Assembly: GCA_024277915.1 (NCBI GenBank)
Contig: JAJRUG010000073.1
Span: 1 to 40,286, forward strand
Origin: Gammaproteobacteria bacterium
GTDB lineage: Bacteria > Pseudomonadota > Gammaproteobacteria > Steroidobacterales > GCA-2729495
Reading direction: 5' to 3'
DNA: 40,286 bases
In this document: positions 33,324-40,286 of the stretch, piece after piece
Layout of the letters: each line of letters begins with the position of its first letter
Position numbering within the stretch: position 1 is the first letter of the stretch
Notes under the pieces: generated by a model
The model's database searches: none
What the model was told of the DNA's origin: nothing
What the model saw: the letters and a program-made list of their open reading frames with translations, nothing else
Program-made: the position numbers and the translations under genes

Positions 33324-33626
33324 ATGAACAGAAATGAGCTCCCTACCCTGACAGAAGCGGTCGGCAGACAAGAAATCACTGCCGAAGAAAACTCCTGTAC
33401 ACCGCAGATCAGTGCAGAAGAATTAATGACCTTGCGTACGGAAATTGTGGCGGGTTGCTTCGATCTTGTAGAGCAACTGATAGCAGACACCTTTCGCGAA
33501 ATAGAAGCAGCACTTGCTGAAAAACTGGTAGTCCGCCTCAAAATACAGCTCCCGGAACTGGTCGACGAGGCGCTGTACAAACGGTTGAACAAGAATAGCA
33601 GCATGCAAACGGACCAAGGATTGTAG
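33324..33626 (+). CDS. Small hypothetical protein between holC and valS
   Basis: The 100-residue product is acidic, has no signal sequence or membrane segment, and looks helical from about residue 30 to 90 ([20 protein letters not shown], then [20 protein letters not shown]). I do not recognise a named family, although unnamed small proteins at this locus occur in related bacteria. It starts 5 bp after holC and ends 13 bp before valS, so it is almost certainly part of the same transcript. No clear ribosome binding site is seen; coupling to holC is likely. Frame and context support a real gene. Confidence 0.65.
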   Translation: MNRNELPTLTEAVGRQEITAEENSCTPQISAEELMTLRTEIVAGCFDLVEQLIADTFREIEAALAEKLVVRLKIQLPELVDEALYKRLNKNSSMQTDQGL

Positions 33627-33639
33627 ACAACCAGTGGAA

Positions 33640-36414
33640 ATGGAAAAAACTTATCAGCCGGCCGAAATAGAAAAGCGCTGCTACCAGGAATGGGAAGACT
33701 CCGGTTATTTTGCTCCATCCGGCAGGGGCGAGCCCTACTGCATCATGATTCCCCCACCCAATGTGACCGGGACATTGCACATGGGGCATGCATTCCAGCA
33801 CACCATCATGGATGCACTCACCCGCTATCACCGGATGCAAGGCAATAACGCCCTGTGGCAGCCAGGCACCGACCACGCCGGCATTGCGACGCAAATGGTT
33901 GTCGAACGACAACTTGAAGTACAGGGCGAGTCCCGGGCCGAACTCGGACGCGAAGCCTTTCTCGAAAAAGTCTGGGAGTGGAAAAAGCAGTCCGGAAATA
34001 CAATCTGCAAGCAAATGCGCCGTATTGGCGACTCGGTGGACTGGTCTCGCGAGCGCTTCACGATGGATGAGGGCCTTTCCAAAGCAGTCACCGAAGTCTT
34101 CCTGCGGCTTTATGAAGAAGGCCTGATTTATCGTGGAACCCGTTTGGTCAACTGGGATCCGGTATTGCATACAGCTGTTTCCGACCTTGAGGTCATATCC
34201 CGGGAAGAAGACGGCCACCTTTGGCATTTCAGGTATCCGCTGGCACAGGATGATTCCGGAAGCGACGGGTATCTGGTGGTCGCCACAACCCGGCCCGAAA
34301 CCATGCTCGGCGACACCGCTGTCGCAGTACACCCTGATGACGAGCGATACAAAAAGCTGGTGGGCAAAACCATCCGGCTGCCACTCACCGGCCGTGAAAT
34401 TCCGATTATTGCCGACGACTATGTTGATCCCGAATTTGGCACCGGCTGCGTCAAAATTACTCCGGCTCACGACTTTAATGACTATGAAATCGGGCAACGG
34501 CACAATCTTCCGCAAATCAATATTTTTACCGACAGTGCGTCGATCAATGACAATGCCCCGGAAGCCTATCGGGGGCTGGACCGAAATGAAGCCCGCAAGC
34601 AGGTAGTTGCGGATCTCGATAGCCTCGGTTTCCTCGAAGCGATTGATGACCACAAACTTGTGGTGCCTCGCGGCGACCGCAGTGGTGCCATTGTTGAACC
34701 GTTTCTTACTGACCAATGGTTTGTGAAAGCCACTGAACTGGCAGGCCCCGCAATCAAGGCGGTAGAGTCCGGTCAAATCCGGTTTGTTCCGGAAAACTGG
34801 GCTAAAACCTATTTTGAATGGATGCACAACATCCAGGACTGGTGCATCAGCCGGCAGCTTTGGTGGGGTCATCGCATTCCGGCCTGGTTCGACGAAGCGG
34901 GTGAGGTTTATGTCGGCTATGACGAAGCTGATGTCCGCTCCAGACATAAGCTGGGCGACCGGATTACACTGCGACAGGATGAGGATGTTCTCGATACCTG
35001 GTTTTCATCAGCACTGTGGCCGTTTTCCACGCTGGGCTGGCCGGAAAAGACGCCCGAGCTGGAAACATTTTATCCAACGTCTGTGCTGGTAACAGGATTC
35101 GATATCATCTTTTTCTGGGTCGCCAGAATGATCATGATGGGACTGAAATTCACTGGTGAAGTCCCCTTCCGCGAGGTCTATATCACCGGCCTGATCAGGG
35201 ATCAGGATGGCCAGAAGATGTCGAAATCCAAGGGCTACGTTATCGACCCGCTGGATCTGATCGACGGAATTGAACTCGAAGCCCTGGTTAAAAAGCAGGC
35301 TACCGGCATGATGCAGCCGCAACTTCGGTCAAAAATCGAACGAGCGACACGCAAGCAGTTTCCTGACGGAATCCCGGAATTCGGCACCGATGCCCTGCGG
35401 TTTACTTTTACTGCACTGGCCAGCACCGGCCGTGATATTCGTTTTGACCTGAACCGGGTTGAAGGCTATCGCAATTTCTGCAACAAACTCTGGAATGCAG
35501 CTCGATATGTATTGATGAACACAGACGCGGACAGCACTGTTCCAGCGGTACTGAAAGACGACACTGTGTTGAGCCTTCCCGACCGCTGGATCCGGTCACG
35601 TATGGGCAGAACCATTTCCGCTGTACAGGGGCATTTCGAAACCTATCGCTTTGACCTTGCCGCAAAGGCGCTCTACGAATTCACGTGGAATGAGTATTGC
35701 GACTGGTATCTCGAACTGTCAAAACCTGCCTTGCAAGACGGCAATCCCGAGCAAGCTGCGACACGTCATACACTTGCGACGGTTCTTGAAGCCTTGCTGC
35801 GCAGCCTGCATCCGATTGTGCCGTTCATCACTGAAGAAATCTGGAACAAAGTGGCACCCATAACCGGGGCAACCGGTACCAGCATCATGTTGCAGAATTT
35901 TCCTGCCGTTGCTGATTTTCCGATTGATGAGCAAGCTGAAATCGAGTTGAAATGGCTACAGGCATTTATTCTGGGTGTGCGGCAAATTCGCGGCGAGATG
36001 GACATCGCTCCGAATCGGGAACTGCCCATCCTGCTTCAAAACCTGTCCGAAAATGACCGATGCCTGCTTGCTGCACACGCCGACCGACTGGCACAACTCG
36101 CCCGAATCGAATCCATCAAGATCCTGGAGAATGATGAGGAACCGCCACCCTGCGCCATGGCTCTGAGCGGCAGCATGAAAATCCTTGTGCCCATGGCCGG
36201 CCTCATCGATGTAGCTGCCGAACGCCAGCGACTGGAAAAAAATCGTGATCGCGCGCACAACAACCTGAAACGAACCCAGGGCAAGTTGAACAATGAGCGG
36301 TTCATGTCCAACGCACCAGCGGAGGTCGTTGACAAGGAACGGGAGAAGTTCGCCGCTTTTGATCAGGAAATAGCCCAGTTAAATGAACAACTTGAACGAC
36401 TTGATCAGTTATAG
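33640..36414 (+). CDS. valS: Valyl-tRNA synthetase
   Basis: The class I synthetase charges tRNA-Val. The 924-residue product has the family start [20 protein letters not shown], the HIGH motif as HMGH (47-50), the editing domain with [15 protein letters not shown] and [32 protein letters not shown] and the KMSKS motif at about 526-530. The anticodon-binding domain follows, and the last 70 residues form the charged coiled coil typical of ValS ([19 protein letters not shown]). A GTG two codons upstream is possible, but the ATG matches homologues. It is the last gene of the pepA-holC-valS cluster. Confidence 0.98.
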   Translation: MEKTYQPAEIEKRCYQEWEDSGYFAPSGRGEPYCIMIPPPNVTGTLHMGHAFQHTIMDALTRYHRMQGNNALWQPGTDHAGIATQMVVERQLEVQGESRAELGREAFLEKVWEWKKQSGNTICKQMRRIGDSVDWSRERFTMDEGLSKAVTEVFLRLYEEGLIYRGTRLVNWDPVLHTAVSDLEVISREEDGHLWHFRYPLAQDDSGSDGYLVVATTRPETMLGDTAVAVHPDDERYKKLVGKTIRLPLTGREIPIIADDYVDPEFGTGCVKITPAHDFNDYEIGQRHNLPQINIFTDSASINDNAPEAYRGLDRNEARKQVVADLDSLGFLEAIDDHKLVVPRGDRSGAIVEPFLTDQWFVKATELAGPAIKAVESGQIRFVPENWAKTYFEWMHNIQDWCISRQLWWGHRIPAWFDEAGEVYVGYDEADVRSRHKLGDRITLRQDEDVLDTWFSSALWPFSTLGWPEKTPELETFYPTSVLVTGFDIIFFWVARMIMMGLKFTGEVPFREVYITGLIRDQDGQKMSKSKGYVIDPLDLIDGIELEALVKKQATGMMQPQLRSKIERATRKQFPDGIPEFGTDALRFTFTALASTGRDIRFDLNRVEGYRNFCNKLWNAARYVLMNTDADSTVPAVLKDDTVLSLPDRWIRSRMGRTISAVQGHFETYRFDLAAKALYEFTWNEYCDWYLELSKPALQDGNPEQAATRHTLATVLEALLRSLHPIVPFITEEIWNKVAPITGATGTSIMLQNFPAVADFPIDEQAEIELKWLQAFILGVRQIRGEMDIAPNRELPILLQNLSENDRCLLAAHADRLAQLARIESIKILENDEEPPPCAMALSGSMKILVPMAGLIDVAAERQRLEKNRDRAHNNLKRTQGKLNNERFMSNAPAEVVDKEREKFAAFDQEIAQLNEQLERLDQL

Positions 36415-36509
36415 GCAATCCAGTACCGACAGGTTTTGAGGCGCAGTTCGCAATCGCCCGGACTGTATTCAGGCAAGATAGGCATCCAGGGCATCACTTG
36501 TGCGTAGAT

Positions 36510-37478
36510 ATGGCTGACACACTGCAACTCATGACTGATAAAGACAAGCCTGATCAGGCACGCAGCCTTGCCGGGCAGGTTACCGGGAAAATCGGCCAGG
36601 TCATTCTCGGCAAGGAAACAGAAATCAAGCTGGCGTTTACCTGCCTGCTCGCACGCGGACACCTTTTGATCGAGGATGTGCCAGGTGTCGGCAAGACTCT
36701 GCTGGCACGAGCATTGGCGGGTGCGCTGGGATTCGAATTCCGGCGTATCCAGTTCACGAGTGACATGTTGCCTGCAGATGTTATTGGCGTTTCTGTGTTT
36801 GACCAGTCAAACGCCGAGTTCCGGTTCCATCCGGGCCCGCTTTTTTCACAGCTGGTATTGGCAGATGAAGTCAATCGTGCCACACCAAAAGCACAAAGTG
36901 CCCTGCTCGAAGCCATGGAAGAACACCAGGTCACCGCAGATGGCGAGACTTACGATCTGCCAAAACCATTTTTTGTCATCGCAACACAGAATCCGGTGCA
37001 CCAGGTCGGAACTTTTCCGCTACCTGAGTCCCAGCTTGACCGGTTCCTGATGCGCATTGGACTGGGATATCCGGACGAGTTGCATGAGCGCACCCTGCTG
37101 ACTGGTGGTGATCGGCGGCAGGCGATTAAAAAAATCATTCCGGAGGCTGCAATTTCTCATGAACAATTTGCAGAGCTGCAGTCAATCGCAGAATTAATTC
37201 ATGTTTCCGATGCCATCCTTGATTACATTCAGGCTCTGGTCCGGTTTTCTCGCCAGTCGGCAGATATCGAGCTCGGCATGTCGCCACGCAGCGCGATCGA
37301 TCTTGTTGCTGCTGCACGCTGCTGGGCGATGCTCAGCGGACATGCGGGCGTTCGCCCTGAAGACGTACAGACAGTTTTTCCGGCAGTGGCCGGCCATCGC
37401 CTGAGAGCCGCCAACGATACCAGCTGGATCGACCGGGATCTTGCCGGCTTCGTCATCGAGTCGGTGGAGATCCCCTAG
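36510..37478 (+). CDS. MoxR family AAA+ ATPase
   Basis: The product has 322 residues. It shows Walker A EDVPGVGKTLLARALAG, Walker B LVLADEVNRATPKAQSALLE, sensor 1 FFVIATQNPV and the LPESQLDRFLMRI segment, all typical of MoxR ATPases, which are thought to act as chaperones in assembly of partner complexes with vWA-like proteins. The start is uncertain: ATG at 36510 and 36531 are both possible and neither has a good ribosome binding site. It is followed by a DUF58 gene and a transglutaminase gene, the standard MoxR-DUF58-TgpA operon. The C-terminus ends VEIP, encoded in the first unit of a 14-bp tandem repeat. Confidence 0.9.
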   Translation: MADTLQLMTDKDKPDQARSLAGQVTGKIGQVILGKETEIKLAFTCLLARGHLLIEDVPGVGKTLLARALAGALGFEFRRIQFTSDMLPADVIGVSVFDQSNAEFRFHPGPLFSQLVLADEVNRATPKAQSALLEAMEEHQVTADGETYDLPKPFFVIATQNPVHQVGTFPLPESQLDRFLMRIGLGYPDELHERTLLTGGDRRQAIKKIIPEAAISHEQFAELQSIAELIHVSDAILDYIQALVRFSRQSADIELGMSPRSAIDLVAAARCWAMLSGHAGVRPEDVQTVFPAVAGHRLRAANDTSWIDRDLAGFVIESVEIP

Positions 37479-37520
37479 TGGAAATCCTCTAGTGGAGATC
37501 TCCTGGTGGAGATCTGAACT
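37465..37520. repeat. 14-bp tandem repeat at the 3' end of moxR
   Basis: Three full units and one partial unit follow each other: TGGAGATCCCCTAG (37465), TGGAAATCCTCTAG (37479), TGGAGATCTCCTGG (37493) and TGGAGATCT (37507). The first contains the moxR stop codon TAG at 37476-37478 and the second repeats it out of frame. The last unit together with CTCCAC downstream can form a small hairpin. Confidence 0.85.
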
Positions 37521-37547
37521 CCACTGGAGATTGCCCGGCGCAGCAAC

Positions 37548-38579
37548 ATGGCATTTATTGGCGACAGCAGAGATCGCACCATAGCCAGGGGCAGACCCTG
37601 GCGAGGCACAATTGATCGGCTGCGCGCACGGGTCAGGCAGTGGGCTCTTCAACGACAGGGTACGGATCCACACCTGCTGCAACTTCAAAGTGGTCGAATA
37701 TACATTCTCCCAACCGCCGCAGGCATGGTGTTTGCTGTTGTTGTGTTCACGACGCTGATCGGCTCCATGAACTACAACAACAACATGGGATTCACTTTGA
37801 CCTTTCTTCTGGTCTCCATCGCCATCGTCAGTATCCACCACTGTCATCGTAATCTGACCGGCGTAAAAATTCGCTTCCGGGGCGTGAAACCGGTATTCGC
37901 CGGAGAAAAGCTGCTGTTCCGGTTCACACTCGAAAATGAAAATCCCAGGGCACGCTGGCAACTGCACTTTGCCTGGGACGGACTATCCGGGTTCTGCGTT
38001 GACCTGGATCCGAACAGTCATGCAAGTTTCGAAATCCCGCTGCAAACAACAGACCGGGGTATTTTGATTCCGCCACGGTTGCAAATGCACACCTGCTTCC
38101 CGCTCGGATTGTTCCGCGCCTGGGCGTGGATCAACATGGATCTGCAGGGAATAGTGTATCCCGCACCTGCCGTCAGAGCCTCGATCCGGTTCAGTGGTGA
38201 TAGCAAAGACCAGCAAGGAGGCCTTTCGACCGACGGCCTCGAGGACTTCACCGGATTACGAGACTATCAACTCGGTGATCCACCACGCCGGATTGCATGG
38301 AAGGCTCTGGCACACACGGGCACACTGATGATCAAAGAGTACCGCAGTGGCACAGCACCACAGCAGTGGCTGGACTGGGATCTGCTGCCCCCGGCAAACA
38401 CAGAAACAAAACTATCTAATCTCGCCAGACTGATCCTGGATGCAAAGGCCGGGCAGACTGTATTCGGGCTACGCCTCCCCGGAACTGAAATACCACCGGC
38501 GGGTGGTGAAAGCCAGGCTCACCGCTGCCTGGGATGTCTCGCCCGTTTTGATGAAAAAACCGCAACGGCACCGACGTGA
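37548..38579 (+). CDS. DUF58 domain protein
   Basis: The 343-residue protein has an N-terminal basic segment, two membrane helices (about residues 55-95, including YILPTAAGMVFAVVVFTTLI and FTLTFLLVSIAIVSI), a beta-rich cytoplasmic region and the DUF58 signature DGLEDFTGLRDYQLGDPPRR (about 235-255) followed by IAWKALAHTGTLMIKEY. DUF58 proteins are encoded beside MoxR ATPases and transglutaminase-like proteins and are presumed to be their membrane partners; the substrate is unknown. The ATG at 37548 lies after the tandem repeat. Its stop overlaps the next gene by GTGA. Confidence 0.88.
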   Translation: MAFIGDSRDRTIARGRPWRGTIDRLRARVRQWALQRQGTDPHLLQLQSGRIYILPTAAGMVFAVVVFTTLIGSMNYNNNMGFTLTFLLVSIAIVSIHHCHRNLTGVKIRFRGVKPVFAGEKLLFRFTLENENPRARWQLHFAWDGLSGFCVDLDPNSHASFEIPLQTTDRGILIPPRLQMHTCFPLGLFRAWAWINMDLQGIVYPAPAVRASIRFSGDSKDQQGGLSTDGLEDFTGLRDYQLGDPPRRIAWKALAHTGTLMIKEYRSGTAPQQWLDWDLLPPANTETKLSNLARLILDAKAGQTVFGLRLPGTEIPPAGGESQAHRCLGCLARFDEKTATAPT

Positions 38580-40286
38580 AAACCAGGCCCGCATACCACA
38601 CTTCGGATAGCACGTTCACAATTCGCCGCTACGGTAATGATCCACAGATGATTTCTGCTGCATCCGGTCAGCTCATCTGGGTCATTCTTGCCGTTGTCGT
38701 CGCGGGCATACCTCATTTTCTGGCTGTGCAGCCCTGGGTACCCGTATTACTCATGGCTATCAGTGGCTGGCGAATCGCCGCAACAATGCGTGGCTGGAAA
38801 CTGCCTGGTGCATTGATCCGCGTGCCACTCACAGTGCTGGGCTTTCTTGCTGTACTCGTTTCATACCGAAGCATCTCAGGCGTCGATGCCGGCTCCGCTC
38901 TGTTACTGGTAATGATTGCACTGAAACTCATCGAGACGCGGCGGGAGCGTGATCGTCGAATCATTTTATTCATTTGCTACTTTCTGCTGTTCGCCGGGTT
39001 TCTTCGTGATCAGCCCCTGTGGTCGATGGTGTATTTGCCAATATCGACATTGATCACAACGACAGCATTGATGCAGAACTGTCGCTTTGGCCGGCTCATG
39101 AGCTCCAGAGACAGCCTCGCCCTGATTGGTCGTCTGATCCTCCAGGCCATCCCGTTGATGCTGATTCTGTTTTTCCTGTTCCCGAGAATCCCTGGCCCCT
39201 TCTGGGCTTTGCCCAGCCCGGGTGGCAGCGGTATCAGCGGGCTCAGCGAACAAATGAGCCCTGGAGATATCACCCGACTCGGATTATCTGATGAGGTGGC
39301 GTTCCGCGTGCAGTTCGACGGAGCAGTACCGGCAGCACGACAGCTCTATTGGCGTGGCCCTGTTCTGAGTTTCTTCGATGGTCGGCGCTGGTCCATGCTA
39401 CCCCCGGTGCCCCAACGCGGGCCACCAGAACCTGCAGACCAGCCAGCCATAACTTACGATTACGAGCTCACCATGGAGCCAAATGGCCGGCGCTGGTTGC
39501 TCGCGCTCGAAACACCCGTCAAATGGTCGGCCCCGCGCGCCTTTCTCAGCAACGACTACCAGCTTGTTCAGACCCGCTCAATTAATCAACGCATTTCCTA
39601 CCAGGGTCAGTCAGCCATCACGGGGCGGACCCCGGGAAGAATTTCTGCGACTGTTCGTACGGCCACCCTGTCACTTCCCGAAAACAGCAACCCTCGCTCC
39701 AGGGCACTCGCCCTGGAACTCCGTGCTCAATCCGAAACAGATCGAGACTTTCTCCTCATGCTGCTGCAAAGGTTCAGACAACAGGAGTTCTTTTACACGC
39801 TGACACCACCACGCCTCGGCCGTCATGCTGTAGATGAGTTCTTGTTCGATACCCGATCAGGATTTTGCGAGCACTACGCTTCTGCTTTTACTGTTCTGGT
39901 GCGTGCCGCCGGAATTCCCGCGCGGGTAGTGACCGGCTATCAGGGCGCTGAACGCAACCCGCTTGGCGACTATTGGATCGTTCGGCAATCCAATGCCCAC
40001 GCATGGGCTGAAGTCTGGCTGGATGGTAGCTGGGAAAGATTTGACCCGACGGCGGCAGTCGCACCCGAACGGATTGAGTCAGGTATTGATCAGGCACTTG
40101 ATCGAAGTCCATTGATGGCCGGCCAACTGTTTCGCTCAAATGCCCTGGCGAATCGCCTGGCGCTTAGCTGGGATGCGGCCAGCACCCTGTGGAATCGCTG
40201 GGTACTGAGCTTCGGCCCGGATCCTCAAATTAACCTGATGCGATTCATCGGGTTTGACAGCCCCGGGACTCGCCACCTGGTCATCC
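38576..40286 (+). CDS. TgpA-like membrane transglutaminase-family protein (partial, runs off the window)
   Basis: The frame opens at GTG 38576, overlapping the DUF58 stop by 4 bp (GTGA), and stays open to the last base, so about 570 residues are present and the C-terminus is missing. The N-terminal 190 residues contain several membrane helices (DUF3488-like, for example LIWVILAVVVAGIPHFLAV and LMLILFFLFPRIPG). The periplasmic part carries the transglutaminase core: Cys in TRSGFCEHYASAF (about 431), His in QSNAHAWAEVWL (about 472) and Asp in WERFDPTAAV (about 487), so the catalytic triad is intact. TgpA of Pseudomonas aeruginosa is the best-known relative and is essential there. A DUF4129 segment would be expected past the window end. 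Confidence 0.9.
   Translation, partial: MKTRPAYHTSDSTFTIRRYGNDPQMISAASGQLIWVILAVVVAGIPHFLAVQPWVPVLLMAISGWRIAATMRGWKLPGALIRVPLTVLGFLAVLVSYRSISGVDAGSALLLVMIALKLIETRRERDRRIILFICYFLLFAGFLRDQPLWSMVYLPISTLITTTALMQNCRFGRLMSSRDSLALIGRLILQAIPLMLILFFLFPRIPGPFWALPSPGGSGISGLSEQMSPGDITRLGLSDEVAFRVQFDGAVPAARQLYWRGPVLSFFDGRRWSMLPPVPQRGPPEPADQPAITYDYELTMEPNGRRWLLALETPVKWSAPRAFLSNDYQLVQTRSINQRISYQGQSAITGRTPGRISATVRTATLSLPENSNPRSRALALELRAQSETDRDFLLMLLQRFRQQEFFYTLTPPRLGRHAVDEFLFDTRSGFCEHYASAFTVLVRAAGIPARVVTGYQGAERNPLGDYWIVRQSNAHAWAEVWLDGSWERFDPTAAVAPERIESGIDQALDRSPLMAGQLFRSNALANRLALSWDAASTLWNRWVLSFGPDPQINLMRFIGFDSPGTRHLVI

Noticed and set aside
33538-34947. Long minus-strand open frame (469 codons) opposite valS
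   Set aside because: It lies antisense to a certain, motif-complete ValS, has no recognisable domain, and is explained by codon bias of the opposite strand.
37194-37967. Minus-strand open frame opposite moxR and DUF58
   Set aside because: Spans two sense genes and their spacer and shows no family resemblance.

Overview
The window reads as a chromosomal segment of a gammaproteobacterium. The strongest evidence is the minus-strand gene order nnrD-tsaE-amiB-mutL-miaA-hfq-hflX-hflK-hflC-yjeT-purA, which is the classic gammaproteobacterial hfq superoperon. Other housekeeping genes (lptF/lptG, pepA-holC-valS, panB/panC-folK-pcnB) fit the same assignment. The species cannot be named from the sequence. 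A multihaem c-type cytochrome and a MutL of the endonuclease-motif type argue against a close Escherichia relative.

Region 1 (1-3030) is a decayed accessory segment. It holds the N-terminal stub of a site-specific integrase, an A+T-rich gene for a Fic-domain protein with an N-terminal winged helix, and a broken IS3-family element (single-base frameshift, internal deletion in orfA, one end missing). Region 2 (3031-8217) is a loosely linked set of envelope and signalling genes: a Met-rich exported protein, a stray C-terminal fragment of an ABC permease, a membrane HD-GYP protein, an orphan lipoprotein, a tandem Usp protein, and a divergently transcribed APH-like/P-loop kinase fusion.

Region 3 (8273-20976, mostly minus strand) is the hfq superoperon, running from NAD(P)HX repair, tRNA modification (TsaE, MiaA), cell-wall amidase and mismatch repair to Hfq, HflX, HflK/HflC and PurA, with dgkA at its end. 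A triheme cytochrome gene is inserted in the opposite direction between amiB and mutL. A PLP enzyme of the Cys/Met family lies between nnrD and queG and overlaps queG by 4 bp.

Region 4 (22250-28574) has queG converging on a minus-strand block pcnB-folK-dck-panB-panC, then tRNA-Glu(CTC) and an RDD-family membrane protein. Region 5 (28715-36414) has lptF-lptG (lipopolysaccharide export) divergent from pepA-holC-small ORF-valS. Region 6 (36510-end) is a moxR-DUF58-transglutaminase (TgpA-like) operon, cut by the window edge.

The most unusual signal is a family of three long, perfectly paired inverted repeats: two between queG and panC, one between pepA and holC. They share a nearly invariant apical core containing GGCTCCCTGCGGTCCGC, but their 25-30 bp stems differ in sequence while remaining perfectly complementary. 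This covariation indicates that the fold is maintained. The two neighbouring copies are in opposite orientation, so their apical loops are complementary to each other over 29 nt on the same strand. I know of no named repeat family that matches.
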